A stretch of DNA of 64,000 bases, from positions 21,204-85,203 of the forward strand of contig NZ_PDUD01000052.1 of assembly GCF_002646595.1 (NCBI RefSeq). Reading direction: 5' to 3'. The stretch is from Flavilitoribacter nigricans DSM 23189 = NBRC 102662. GTDB lineage: Bacteria > Bacteroidota > Bacteroidia > Chitinophagales > Saprospiraceae. The translations under genes were made by a program, and so were the position numbers. Shown here in pieces: positions 9,033-16,753 of this stretch (position 1 is the stretch's first letter; the number at the start of each line of letters is the position of its first letter). The notes under the pieces are model-generated. The model was not told where the DNA came from. It worked only from the letters and a program-made list of their open reading frames with translations, and ran no database searches.

Positions 9033-10988
9033 ATGGTGGCAAAGGACTTTTCAGAAGATCAATTTATCAATGGGCTCAGGGAGATTGTGGAACAAAACCT
9101 CGACAATCCCAACTTCTCTATTGAACAACTCTGCCGCAAGGCCGGTGTAAGCCGCACCCAGCTGCACCGGAAGATCAAGGCTGCCACCCAGCTTTCCACT
9201 TCCCATCTCATCCGCAAGATCCGGCTGGAAAAAGCCCGCCAGCTGCTCGAGCAGACCGACGATCATATCGCCGGGATCGCTTTTCAGACCGGCCACAGCA
9301 GTCCGCAGAATTTCAGCAAATACTTCGTTAAAGAATACGGTCTGAGTCCCAGTAATTACCGTAAGGAGATTCAGCAAAAGCAGACGGACGTTCCCAAAGA
9401 AAACAGGGAAGTCTCCGAACTGCCCCAGCCCGAAGTACAGACGCCCGAAAGCCCGGAAACAGCTTCCAACCCGGGATACCATCTGTGGAAATACCTGATC
9501 GCCGCCGCCATCCTGTTGCTTTTGGCCGGAGCCTCCTGGCTGTATTTTTCCCGGACACCCGCCCCGGAGCCCGATATGGTGACTCCTTCCATTGCGGTCA
9601 TTCCCTTCCAGAACTACGGTGATGATCTGAATGAATTTTACAGTGAGGGCGTCGTAGAAGATATTCTTACCTACCTGACCCAGTTCAAGGGACTCAAAGT
9701 TATTTCGCGAACCTCTACCAATCGCTACAAGGATACCGGAAAATCCATCCGGGAAATTGCCCGGGAACTCGGGGTCAACTATATCCTCGAAGGTAGTGTG
9801 CGGCAGAACAGCCAGGAAGTACGCATTACCGCCCAGTTGATCCGGGTGCACGATGATCAGCACATCTGGGCCCATCGTTATGACCGGCCGAAAAATAACG
9901 CGATGGAAATCCAGGCGGAAGTGGCACGGGATATCGCCACCTCGCTCAACCAATCGATCAGTCCGGCCCAACGGGATAAGCTGGCCCGCCCCCAAACCGA
10001 TAATTCCGAAGCTTACCAGGCCCTGTTGCGCGGCCGCTACCTGCAGCGGAGTCGTACCCGCGATAACCTTTACCGGAGTATTGATTTCTTTGATGAAGCG
10101 CTGAGACTGGATCCCGATTATTCCGAGGCCTACGCCGGTAAAGCGATCGCCTACAACCTGCTGGCCAACCTGCGTTACGATCCACCGCAGGAATCCGAGT
10201 TCCAGGATCTGGCCGAACAAAATGCCCTGCAGGCGATCAAGCACGATCGGGACAACGGACTGGCCTACGGCATCCTGGGTAATGTCTATGCCCAGCAATT
10301 CCGCTGGCAAAAAGCCGTCCCTGCTTTTGAGATCGCCCTGGAACTCAGTCCGAATAGTGCCATTATCAACTACTGGTTCAGTCTCTCACTCCGGTATATC
10401 GGGGAATTGGAACGTTCCCTGAACTACCACCAGACGGCCAGCGAACTGGATCCGCTCCATCCCGTTATTCAGGCCGGGTACATCTACACCAGCCTGCTGG
10501 CCGGGAAATTTGAGCTTGCCGACCAACTACTCGCCCAGGTAGCACCCTTTATGGGAGATTCATTTCTGTATTACTACGTACTGGCGTTCTCGAAGATGTG
10601 TAAAAAAGAATATCGTCCGGCCATCGAGGCCGCGGAGCAGGCCCTGGCCATCAATCCGTCGTTCCGGCAATCGGAATCCATAAAAATGTACTGCCTCGGA
10701 CAGCTCGGCGTACACGAACCGGTCATCAGCTACGTAAACACGCTGGACACTACGATCGCACTGGAATGCCTGCGGGCCGCGCGCGCCTACATGGGCATGG
10801 ATCAGCCGGAAATGAGTTTACACTACCTCGAGCGGGCGGCAGCGATGGGCATGGCCCCCGAAGACCTGCCGGTTGATCCCATTTACCAGCAGCTCCATAC
10901 CGACCCGGCCTTTACCGCTATTCTGGAACAATTTAATTTTCTTCCATTCTTTCGGAATTCCGGCACCGTTGCCATCGACCGGGATTAG
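9033..10988 (+). CDS. Membrane-bound AraC-type regulator with TolB-like and TPR domains
   Basis: A 651-residue one-component regulator. Residues about 10-112 form an AraC/XylS double helix-turn-helix (FSIEQLCRKAGVSRTQLHRK ... IAFQTGHSSPQNFSKYFVKE). A Gln/Pro/Glu-rich linker follows, then one transmembrane helix (about 152-172). Residues about 185-300 match the FlgO/TolB-like N-terminal domain found fused to adenylate cyclases and TPR proteins (SIAVIPFQNYG, EFYSEGVVEDILTYL, YILEGSVR). Residues about 320-640 are TPR repeats. The likely topology places DNA binding in the cytoplasm and the TPR sensor in the periplasm. The target is unknown. The divergent or downstream genes are not obvious partners. 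Confidence 0.85.
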   Translation: MVAKDFSEDQFINGLREIVEQNLDNPNFSIEQLCRKAGVSRTQLHRKIKAATQLSTSHLIRKIRLEKARQLLEQTDDHIAGIAFQTGHSSPQNFSKYFVKEYGLSPSNYRKEIQQKQTDVPKENREVSELPQPEVQTPESPETASNPGYHLWKYLIAAAILLLLAGASWLYFSRTPAPEPDMVTPSIAVIPFQNYGDDLNEFYSEGVVEDILTYLTQFKGLKVISRTSTNRYKDTGKSIREIARELGVNYILEGSVRQNSQEVRITAQLIRVHDDQHIWAHRYDRPKNNAMEIQAEVARDIATSLNQSISPAQRDKLARPQTDNSEAYQALLRGRYLQRSRTRDNLYRSIDFFDEALRLDPDYSEAYAGKAIAYNLLANLRYDPPQESEFQDLAEQNALQAIKHDRDNGLAYGILGNVYAQQFRWQKAVPAFEIALELSPNSAIINYWFSLSLRYIGELERSLNYHQTASELDPLHPVIQAGYIYTSLLAGKFELADQLLAQVAPFMGDSFLYYYVLAFSKMCKKEYRPAIEAAEQALAINPSFRQSESIKMYCLGQLGVHEPVISYVNTLDTTIALECLRAARAYMGMDQPEMSLHYLERAAAMGMAPEDLPVDPIYQQLHTDPAFTAILEQFNFLPFFRNSGTVAIDRD

Positions 10989-11287
10989 CGCCCATTGGAA
11001 CAATACACCAAGGCCTGGAACAATACGCTAAGTATTCGCAACAATACGCACCGTCCTGTTGCTCAAAGAATTGCAATTTTACGAAACAAACGTACTCATC
11101 CTATTCGATTTGCCAGACAGGCGATACCGTGTTTACCCACACCTAAACCAATAAACAATGACCATTGCCATGTACAGTGGATGGAATTTCCTGAAATGTT
11201 CCGTCCCTAATGCCCCGGGTCTAACTACTTTTTTCGCAATTACCCGCAAACTCGCCTACTTATTAAAAACCCAAAAAATCTTTAGCA

Positions 11288-11318
11288 GGCCCGGTCTTAA
11301 CCGGGCCTTCTTGCCTTT
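11288..11318 (+). terminator. Hairpin terminator
   Basis: GGCCCGGT and ACCGGGCC pair perfectly (8 bp, 4-base loop) and are followed by a T-rich run. It would end transcripts arriving from the regulator at 9033 or from an unseen small RNA in this gap. Confidence 0.6.
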
Positions 11319-11383
11319 CCGGCGAAGAGATCTTTTTGTCCCAAAAGTGATCGGGGTAGAAGATCTCGTGATGCCATAGCACC

Positions 11384-11417
11384 TTTGCCGGCCTTTGGGG
11401 GGATCAGTGTATATTTG
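11384..11417 (+). promoter_or_regulatory. Promoter for ywbE
   Basis: TTTG at 11384-11387 and TATATTTG at 11410-11417 match the Bacteroidota -33/-7 pair with a 22-base spacer, 24 bases before the ATG at 11442. Confidence 0.55.
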
Positions 11418-11441
11418 CACCCGAACCGTAAAAGCAAATCT

Positions 11442-11645
11442 ATGGAAGGGAATTTCCGCAAAAACATTCACCCCGGCCTCCTGGTACTGGTGGTACAGAA
11501 ACAGGATCAGCGCACCGGTCGCCTGACAGAAGGGATCGTCAAGAATATTCTGACCAAATCCCCACAACACCCGCACGGGATCAAAGTGCGGCTGGAAGGT
11601 GGAGAGGTAGGCCGCGTAAAGGAGATCATTGAGGAGGAGGAATGA
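11442..11645 (+). CDS. ywbE: YwbE family protein
   Basis: A 67-residue protein beginning MEGNFRKNIHPG. The sequence VVQKQDQRTGRLTEGIV and SPQHPHGIKVRLEGGEVGR is almost the textbook pattern of the small YwbE family (DUF2196), which has a single SH3-like beta fold. The frame is open further upstream (to 11385), but family length, the internal ATG and the promoter just upstream favour 11442. The function of YwbE is not established. The protein is likely cytoplasmic. It converges with the PhoX-like gene, and a large hairpin separates them. Confidence 0.85.
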   Translation: MEGNFRKNIHPGLLVLVVQKQDQRTGRLTEGIVKNILTKSPQHPHGIKVRLEGGEVGRVKEIIEEEE

Positions 11646-11657
11646 GCCTCCGGGTAC

Positions 11658-11742
11658 AGCGTGCCCCGATGTATCCTGATGCGAAGCGGATTGAAAACCA
11701 TTCCGCCACCTGGCATCGGGGCGCGCTGGCCTTATTTTTTTT
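11658..11742. terminator. Long nested hairpin with T-tract between convergent genes
   Basis: A 14-base arm at 11658-11671 pairs with 11714-11727 (one mismatch). The loop holds a second small stem (GCGGA/TCCGC). A run of eight T follows on the plus strand, so it should terminate ywbE. The same stem can act on the minus strand for the PhoX-like gene. Confidence 0.6.
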
Positions 11743-11752
11743 GGTGAGTCCG

Positions 11753-13147
11753 CTATACGGAGAAGCGTTCCCAGGGACCAGTGATCGCCACGGTCTCCCC
11801 GCTTTCCTGAATATTCACGAACAACGTCTTTCCGGAAGGAGAAAATACCAGCCCGGCAAATTCCGAGGAAGAGCTCCGGTTGACCGCGAAATCGTAAATT
11901 TTTCCATCCCGGTTAATGCCCCGGATGTGATTCAGTTCTCCGTTATCTTCGCATAACAACACGTCTCCCCAGGGAGCGATCGTCAGGTTGTCACACATAT
12001 GCAGGACGGTCTTGTCTTCCGATTCGGCAAATAGTTCCAGAGTGCCCGGGGTCTGGGTCTCATCCGGCGTACCTTCGCCGGGAGCAGTGCGATAGCGGAA
12101 GACCTGTCCGTGTCGCTTCGGTCCACCATTGGTACAGGCAAAGTACAATTCATCTTCACCGAACCAGATCCCCTCCCCCCGCGCAAAACGGGCCGCTCCG
12201 GCGGCGGAGCCCCGCAAGCGCAGATCATCCGCCGGACTCAGTACATCGTCCATGTCGATCCAGCGCACCTGCAGAGGACTTCCGATCCTGACCGCGGCGG
12301 ATTCCCAGTTGCGGGTATCCAGGCCGGGCTGATCGATGATCGCCAGGGCCTGCAAACGTCCGCCGGCGTGCAACTGTCCGCGTACTTCGGGAATGTAGCG
12401 ATAGAACAGACCGTTCCCGGCATCTTCCGTTTGGTAGACGATCCCGGTCTTGGGATCCACCGCTACGGCTTCGTGATTAAAACGCCCCATCGCGGTAATC
12501 GGTACCGGATCGACGATGCCGATCTGATCGGTAGCCGGGATCTCGAATACAAACCCGTGGTCTTTTTCGATCTTATCGCTTTTTTTAGTAACGTCTTCCT
12601 CACAGGTGAGCCAGCTGTTCCAGGGCGTCACTCCGCCGGCACAGTTCCGGTATGTTCCCGCCAGGCTCAGGTACTGCCGCTCTACCTGTCCGGTAGATTC
12701 ATTGTAAATAAAGGTAGTGGTACCGCCCAGGCCGGGCATCTCAGAATTGCCGGCGTCGTAGAGCTTCGCCAGATCTCCCTGCGACAGCAATTCGTTTTTC
12801 TTTCCAAATGGACTGTAGTCCAGGGGAAGCGGACTGTTCTCGTGGTTCCGCACCACGATCACCTTACCGTCCGGTCCGCTGAAGGCTCCCATCCCGTCCG
12901 CCCGTCCGGGCACCAGGAATCCGTCGTCCATCTTTTCACCGACCCGGGAAATGATCCGGTACTCAAACCCATCGGGCAGATCCATGTATTGCTGCGGATC
13001 GGTTTTCAGACTGAGATCGAAGTCAGGAGGGGTTTTGGTACCCTTATCGACCGATCCGGTACAACGGGCGAGGGCCAGAAAACCCAGACTGATGAGGGCG
13101 GATTGCTGGATAAAATCTCTACGCTTGAGGGCTCTTTCTTCTTGCAT
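11753..13147 (-). CDS. PhoX/DUF839-family exported protein
   Basis: About 464 residues from ATG 13147. The frame is open further upstream, but this start gives a Tat-type leader (LKRRDFIQQSALISLGFLAL). The body shows the PhoX/DUF839 beta-propeller pattern: VIVVRNHENSP, GTYRNCAGGVTPWNSWLTCEE, GRFNHEAVAVDPKTGIVYQTED, LYFACTNGG and LCEDNGELN. PhoX enzymes are Ca/Fe-dependent phosphomonoesterases in the periplasm or outside the cell. Bacteroidota members are often annotated only as DUF839. The acidic metal-ligand residues (E of NHE, E of TCEE, ED of QTED, ED of LCEDN) appear present, so activity is plausible. It is a single gene, with a 144-base gap to the cyclodeaminase-like gene upstream on the same strand. 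Confidence 0.82.
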   Translation of the reverse strand: MQEERALKRRDFIQQSALISLGFLALARCTGSVDKGTKTPPDFDLSLKTDPQQYMDLPDGFEYRIISRVGEKMDDGFLVPGRADGMGAFSGPDGKVIVVRNHENSPLPLDYSPFGKKNELLSQGDLAKLYDAGNSEMPGLGGTTTFIYNESTGQVERQYLSLAGTYRNCAGGVTPWNSWLTCEEDVTKKSDKIEKDHGFVFEIPATDQIGIVDPVPITAMGRFNHEAVAVDPKTGIVYQTEDAGNGLFYRYIPEVRGQLHAGGRLQALAIIDQPGLDTRNWESAAVRIGSPLQVRWIDMDDVLSPADDLRLRGSAAGAARFARGEGIWFGEDELYFACTNGGPKRHGQVFRYRTAPGEGTPDETQTPGTLELFAESEDKTVLHMCDNLTIAPWGDVLLCEDNGELNHIRGINRDGKIYDFAVNRSSSSEFAGLVFSPSGKTLFVNIQESGETVAITGPWERFSV

Positions 13148-13291
13148 GATTGGTTTGCTTGTTTGATCGTAAAGATAATTTTTCCGGACCGTTATCTGAT
13201 CATCGGCAGCCCCCTTTTCCCATTGGTGCAGTAGTAGCTGGCCCCGGGCAAATGATCCCGGACGCCGTGCCACCGGGCCCGAGCCTGTCCT

Positions 13292-14278
13292 TCAGCGTCC
13301 GATTTTCGGCTCGCCCGGCTTCAATGTATCCCATTTTTGGTGATAGTAACGCGCTGCGACCAGGTCTTCCAGTGCGTAGCCAACCGATTTGAACAGGGTA
13401 ATTTCAGCGGCAGAAGACCGGCCCGGATGTTTACCGGCACATAGTTCGGAGAGTTCGGCCAGTACCTGATCCCGCTGAATGACGCCTTTTTGGAGGGGAA
13501 TGTGCAGGTCACCGCTTTCCTGAATGGCTCCTGTGTAGGTATCGACAAAAATAGCCGCTTTCCGGACGGCTTCATCGTCGGATTCCCGCATATCGGGCTT
13601 GTAGGCTCCGACCAGATCCAGGTGTTGACCGGGTTGCAGGTCGGCACCGCATACGAGCGGTTCGGCGGATAGCGTGGCGGTCGAGATCACGGCAACTTCG
13701 CGGATCACGGAGTCAATCTTTTCCACGGGACGGACTTCGTATTGATCGTTGGTCAATTCCCTGGCCAGTTCCCGGGCGCGGGCGGGGCGGCGTCCCCAGA
13801 GGTACACCCGGCGAATGGGCCGAACGCTGGCGTGGGCCGCGATCAGTTCGGGAGCCAGCGCACCGGTACCGATCATGAGCAGGGAATCGGCCGCCGGGTC
13901 GGCCAGATAGGACGCAGCCAGGGCGGAAGTGGCGGCGGTCCTCTTCCGGGTCAGCGACGTCCCTTCGATCATGGCCCGGATCACCCCCGTACGGGCGTCC
14001 ATCAGCAGATAACTGCCCTGGATGGCGGGCAGATCCTGCGCGCTGTTCTCCGGATTGATCGTTACGAGCTTGATGCCGAGATCCTGACCGTTTTGCCAGG
14101 CGGGCATAACCAGTAAAGTGGAGTTGAGTTTTTCGGCGGTGGAACCGAAATCGTAGTGGAGCCGGTCGGGGATCGTAACGGCCGATTCGGCGAAAGCCCG
14201 GCGCAGCAATTCAATCAGTTCGGCATATCGGTGGTGGCGGTCAATGAAGTCGGCGGAGATAGAGATAGGCTCATTCAC
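13292..14278 (-). CDS. Ornithine cyclodeaminase / mu-crystallin family enzyme
   Basis: About 328 residues from GTG 14278 (VNEPISISADFIDRHHRY). The frame is open to 14392 but the extra residues do not look like this family. The Rossmann NAD(P) motif is seen in LLMIGTGALAPELIAAHASV, with the typical family blocks KLVTINPEN (substrate carboxylate region), GTSLTRKRTAATSALAA and LVGAYKPDMRESDDE. The family includes ornithine cyclodeaminases, alanine dehydrogenases and ketimine reductases. The exact substrate cannot be read from the sequence. The start is not certain because no strong ribosome binding site is visible before any candidate. Confidence 0.82.
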   Translation of the reverse strand: MNEPISISADFIDRHHRYAELIELLRRAFAESAVTIPDRLHYDFGSTAEKLNSTLLVMPAWQNGQDLGIKLVTINPENSAQDLPAIQGSYLLMDARTGVIRAMIEGTSLTRKRTAATSALAASYLADPAADSLLMIGTGALAPELIAAHASVRPIRRVYLWGRRPARARELARELTNDQYEVRPVEKIDSVIREVAVISTATLSAEPLVCGADLQPGQHLDLVGAYKPDMRESDDEAVRKAAIFVDTYTGAIQESGDLHIPLQKGVIQRDQVLAELSELCAGKHPGRSSAAEITLFKSVGYALEDLVAARYYHQKWDTLKPGEPKIGR

Positions 14279-14421
14279 GGTAGATCGGCGGCAGCATTTT
14301 TGGTTGGGAAAGGCGTAAAGGTACAAAATTTGGCCGGCCTCCAGTCTGTAGGGCAGGTATTGGAAAAAGTCCCTTCGGATGAACGGCTGCACAGAGTCCG
14401 TTCACCCGAAGCGATTGCTTT

Positions 14422-14931
14422 TTAGCGATTCTTTTGCAGGGTCGGCAGGATATCATCCAGTCCCTGGAGCGCAATGGTAAATCCTTCTCTGAAGCCCAGC
14501 TCAATGATCTTTTCCAGGTCGGCAAGTCGTTCGTGCTTGATCTCTACCTGTACCAGGGTTGCATCACCGGAAGGCTTGAAATCGATACTCCAGTCGGAGC
14601 GTGGAAAATCCTCGTTGATGGTCCCGTGTTCATCACAGAAAGCATCCAGGTATTGGAAATTGCTATTGGGAGCAATGGAACTATAATCAGCCAGTGCCCA
14701 GTGTTCCTCCCCCTCCGGGCCCAGCATGGCGTAAAGCCGCCGTCCGCCAACGGCGAATTCCATTTCCTTGGTTTTTGATCGCCAGGGTCGGGGTGCCCAC
14801 CACTGGTCCAGTAGCTCTGCCTCCGTCCAGGCCGCCCAGACCAGGTCCGCGGGGGCGTCGAACATCCGCTCCACCAGCACCCTTTTGTTTTCCTTATCGA
14901 CATCGAAGTTGAAAAGAATTGCTTTGCTCAT
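14422..14931 (-). CDS. SRPBCC / AHSA1-type START-fold protein
   Basis: About 169 residues from ATG 14931. The AHSA1 pattern is clear: [26 protein letters not shown] near the N-terminus and [27 protein letters not shown] at the C-terminus. These small helix-grip proteins bind hydrophobic ligands. Its ATG overlaps the stop of the ArsR gene by four bases (ATGA), so the two are translationally coupled. The ArsR-AHSA1 pair is a widespread operon type, and the regulator controls both. The ligand is unknown. A longer frame to 15015 exists but lies within the ArsR gene. Confidence 0.88.
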   Translation of the reverse strand: MSKAILFNFDVDKENKRVLVERMFDAPADLVWAAWTEAELLDQWWAPRPWRSKTKEMEFAVGGRRLYAMLGPEGEEHWALADYSSIAPNSNFQYLDAFCDEHGTINEDFPRSDWSIDFKPSGDATLVQVEIKHERLADLEKIIELGFREGFTIALQGLDDILPTLQKNR

Positions 14932-15248
14932 TTCTTTTGGTTTTTTAAGTTTATCAATACCTCGTCCAACTGGTCGAAGCGTTTCTCCCAGATCTTTCGG
15001 AACTGTTCCAGCCACTGATCAATTTCTTTCATCTTCTGTACTTCGAGCTGGTAGTAGATCTCCCGGCCCTCCTGCCGGCGACTGACCAGTTCGCATTCCG
15101 TCAGAATTCGCAGGTGTTTCGATACCGCCTGCCGGGTAGCATCGAAGTGTTCGGCGATGGCATTAGGCGTCATCGCCTGCAGGGCGATCAATACCAGTAT
15201 CGCCCGCCGGGTAGGATCCGCAATAGCCTGAAAAACATCTCTTCTCAT
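14928..15248 (-). CDS. ArsR-family transcriptional repressor
   Basis: A 106-residue winged-helix protein from ATG 15248 ([18 protein letters not shown]). The frame is open to 15320, but that extension would run through the operator and promoter, so the shorter start is preferred. The recognition helix region is [21 protein letters not shown], followed by the wing [12 protein letters not shown]. No metal-binding ELCVCDL motif is present, so it belongs to the non-metal, ligand- or partner-sensing branch usually paired with SRPBCC proteins. It is first in a two-gene operon and probably autoregulated through the tandem sites at 15264-15305. Confidence 0.9.
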   Translation of the reverse strand: MRRDVFQAIADPTRRAILVLIALQAMTPNAIAEHFDATRQAVSKHLRILTECELVSRRQEGREIYYQLEVQKMKEIDQWLEQFRKIWEKRFDQLDEVLINLKNQKK

Positions 15249-15263
15249 ATTCAATCTATTTAT

Positions 15264-15305
15264 GCAACTGATCGGTTGCAAATATACGCGCAACCAATCG
15301 GTTTC
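15264..15305 (-). promoter_or_regulatory. Tandem operator enclosing the arsR promoter
   Basis: On the plus strand GCAACTGATCGGTTGC (15264-15279) and GCAACCAATCGGTTTC (15290-15305) are two near-palindromic copies with starts 26 bases apart. Between them the minus strand carries TATATTTG (15286-15279), a perfect -7 box, with a TTG about 20 bases further upstream as -33. The start codon is at 15248. Binding of a dimer to each site would cover the promoter. Confidence 0.7.
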
Positions 15306-15368
15306 GCAAGAGCTTGTCATTAAAATTTCCGGAAAGAATAAAAATAAACGGAAGTGGCCCGATGGCTA

Positions 15369-15713
15369 TCAGGCCTGATGATTCCTTTTGATGAACTCCT
15401 TGTGTGACCTTCCCCACTGGGACAGCTCGATCATTACACTTTTGAGAGAATTGCTGTAATCCGTAAGCTCGTAGACCACCTTCATCGGGAAACCCGGATA
15501 TTCCCGGCGTTTGACAAAACCGTTTTCTTCCAGGTCCTTCAGTTCATTGGACAGGACTTTGGCCGAAATCCCCCCTACCTCGCGCTGGATCTCGTTGAAG
15601 CGTAGAGCCTGTTGCTGCAAGCTCAAGATGATCCGCAGCTTCCATTTACCGCCGATCACATACACGGCATCTTCTATGGCATTGAGATGTTGGTGACATT
15701 CCTGGTGATCCAT
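15369..15713 (-). CDS. HxlR-family transcriptional regulator
   Basis: A 114-residue winged-helix protein. IGGKWKLRIILSL, LRFNEIQREVGGISAKVLSNELKDLEENG and the wing VKRREYPGFPMKVVYELT are diagnostic of HxlR/MarR-like regulators. Cys6 near the N-terminus is at the position used as a redox or electrophile sensor in YodB-type members, so it may sense quinones or aldehydes; this is inference. It is divergent from the DoxX-like gene at 16143, and HxlR-DoxX pairs are common. The intergenic region contains a likely HxlR operator and several repeats. Confidence 0.88.
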   Translation of the reverse strand: MDHQECHQHLNAIEDAVYVIGGKWKLRIILSLQQQALRFNEIQREVGGISAKVLSNELKDLEENGFVKRREYPGFPMKVVYELTDYSNSLKSVMIELSQWGRSHKEFIKRNHQA

Positions 15714-15834
15714 AAGTGAGTTTTTAGTCCATTACGTCTTCTGACATGAATAATGCGAATCAGGAGTTAAATTTGGATAAAATGTGCCGTTAGGCACAAA
15801 ATAGAGGTAGCAAGATGACCCTTTCCCTGCTTAA

Positions 15835-15882
15835 CGTGCCGTAGGTACGCCATGTAAAACGGTATTGCGTACCTACGGCACG
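15835..15882. repeat. Perfect 16-bp inverted repeat
   Basis: CGTGCCGTAGGTACGC at 15835-15850 is exactly inverted at 15867-15882 with a 16-base loop. A shorter GTGCC-TTA-GGCAC hairpin lies about 50 bases upstream (15784-15796). Neither has a T-tract. The arrangement looks like a dispersed intergenic palindrome or REP-type element rather than a terminator. Confidence 0.7.
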
Positions 15883-15908
15883 CCAAGCCTGCCGAATTAC
15901 TAGACGGA

Positions 15909-15952
15909 CTACCTATATTTCGTCCCTACGGGACTTTTTACCCCTGATTGGC
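15909..15952. repeat. 44-bp dispersed repeat, copy 1
   Basis: The sequence beginning CTACCTATATTTCGTCCCTA and ending ACCCCTGATTGGC matches 26792-26835 at 37 of 44 positions, in the same orientation. It contains the small hairpin GTCCC-TAC-GGGAC. It is not coding. Confidence 0.7.
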
Positions 15953-15964
15953 ATGAATAATCGG

Positions 15965-16045
15965 GCATCGCCCCCTCTCTCCCCATCGCCCCGTCTTCCA
16001 GTCTCCCCATCGCCTCATCTCCCAGTCGCCCCCTCTCCCAAATCC
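15965..16045. repeat. C-rich low-complexity word repeat
   Basis: Words such as CCCCATCGCCCC and CTCCCAGTCGCC repeat about 80 bases before the DoxX-like gene. It is the same repeat class as 3705-3778, 23569-23622 and 63795-63865, on the opposite strand to the DoxX gene. An open frame through it (from 15953) is only a by-product of the repeat. Confidence 0.75.
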
Positions 16046-16049
16046 CGCA

Positions 16050-16120
16050 TACTTACCCAAAGGTTAGTACTTACCTCCAGGTTATTATCTACAATAGAAA
16101 AACGGCATAGTTTACTTTTG
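16050..16120 (+). promoter_or_regulatory. Probable HxlR operator and doxX-like promoter
   Basis: TACTTACC occurs at 16050-16057 and again at 16068-16075, 18 bases apart. The second copy is part of the near-palindrome GGTTAGTACTTACC (16062-16075). TACTTTTG at 16113-16120 matches the TAnnTTTG box, 22 bases before the ATG at 16143. The repeats lie just upstream of where a -33 box would be. They are good candidates for the binding site of the divergent HxlR regulator. Confidence 0.5.
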
Positions 16121-16142
16121 GCGCAAATAAAAACTGTAAATT

Positions 16143-16493
16143 ATGACTACTACCATTTATTGGATATCGACCGCGCTTACGGCTCTGGGCATGTTGTTCT
16201 CCGCTTATGCCTATCTGATGAAGCCGGAATTAAAAGAAGCATTTGCCCACATGGGTTTTCCGGATTTCTTCCGGGTGGAACTCGCCGTAGCCAAGATCAT
16301 TGGAGTTGCCCTGCTGGTATTGCCGGTAGGCATGCGCTGGAAGGAATGGGCTTACGCCGGGTTCACCATCGTTTTCATTTCGGCCCTGATCGCGCATGTG
16401 GCTTCGGGCGACGGGATCGGCCAGATAGCAGCGCCGGTGGTATTTCTCGCAATTCTAATGGTTTCCTACTTTAGTTTGAAAAACCGGAACTAG
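16143..16493 (+). CDS. DoxX-like family membrane protein
   Basis: A 116-residue protein with four hydrophobic segments (about residues 5-25, 44-63, 68-88 and 92-110). The pattern YWISTALTALGMLFSAYAYL, HMGFPDFF and LAVAKIIGVALLVLP is typical of DoxX-like proteins (DoxX_2 branch). Members are small inner-membrane proteins, often induced by redox or electrophile stress. Its divergent HxlR neighbour suggests the same here. It ends before a strong hairpin terminator. Confidence 0.88.
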   Translation: MTTTIYWISTALTALGMLFSAYAYLMKPELKEAFAHMGFPDFFRVELAVAKIIGVALLVLPVGMRWKEWAYAGFTIVFISALIAHVASGDGIGQIAAPVVFLAILMVSYFSLKNRN

Positions 16494-16513
16494 CTATAGC
16501 CCCGATCTTTTCG

Positions 16514-16557
16514 GTCCGCGGGGAGCCAGCGCTTCCCCGCGGACTGTCCAGGTTTTC
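16514..16557 (+). terminator. Terminator of the doxX-like gene
   Basis: GTCCGCGGGGA (16514-16524) pairs perfectly with 16534-16544 (11 bp, 9-base loop), followed by a pyrimidine-rich run ending TTTTCTTT. Confidence 0.75.
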
Positions 16558-16631
16558 TTTGCCATCCTCCATTCTCCTTTCCCTGATCCATTCCTACGGC
16601 TCAGATCGGCTATTTAGCTTCCCGAAAACTC

Positions 16632-16708
16632 CTCCTCATTTATGGGGATATTCGGTCAACCCTATTTATGGGGGATTCGCAGCGGCCCCATTGTCCGCAT
16701 CTTTGTAT
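16632..16708 (+). promoter_or_regulatory. Shared promoter architecture, copy 1 (lectin gene)
   Basis: A 22-base block at 16632-16653 (core CATTTATGGGGATATTC) and a 14-base block at 16695-16708 (CCGCATCTTTGTAT) are both identical to blocks at 18244-18265 and 18307-18320, separated by the same distance in both places. CATCTTTG is one base away from the TAnnTTTG -7 box. In this copy a second ATTTATGGGG lies at 16664-16673, 26 bases after the first. This points to one activator controlling both genes. Confidence 0.7.
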
Positions 16709-16753
16709 CGTAATCATTAGGAAATATCAATCACACGCTAAAACCAGGCAGTC

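Larger units (their letters stand above)
10989..11441. other. Intergenic stretch with short repeats and one hairpin
   Basis: No convincing gene. Near the start the word ACAATACGC is repeated three times (about 11000-11050). A strong hairpin follows at 11288-11307 and a promoter for ywbE lies at the right end. The small open frames present have no recognisable protein character. Confidence 0.5.

Noticed and set aside
9051..10310. Minus-strand open frame of 419 codons within the AraC/TPR gene
   Set aside because: Shadow frame. The sense frame has clear HTH, membrane helix and TPR repeats.
12110..13234. Plus-strand open frame of 374 codons opposite the PhoX-like gene
   Set aside because: Shadow frame without family features; the minus strand has a Tat leader and DUF839 motifs.
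15953..16474. Plus-strand frame of 173 codons with SPSP-rich start
   Set aside because: It is the translation of the C-rich word repeat running into the DoxX-like gene in the wrong frame.
16632..16680. LytTR-type tandem binding site
   Set aside because: The two ATTTATGGGG words are 26 bases apart and do not fit the 21-22 base LytTR spacing; the second is missing in the other promoter copy.
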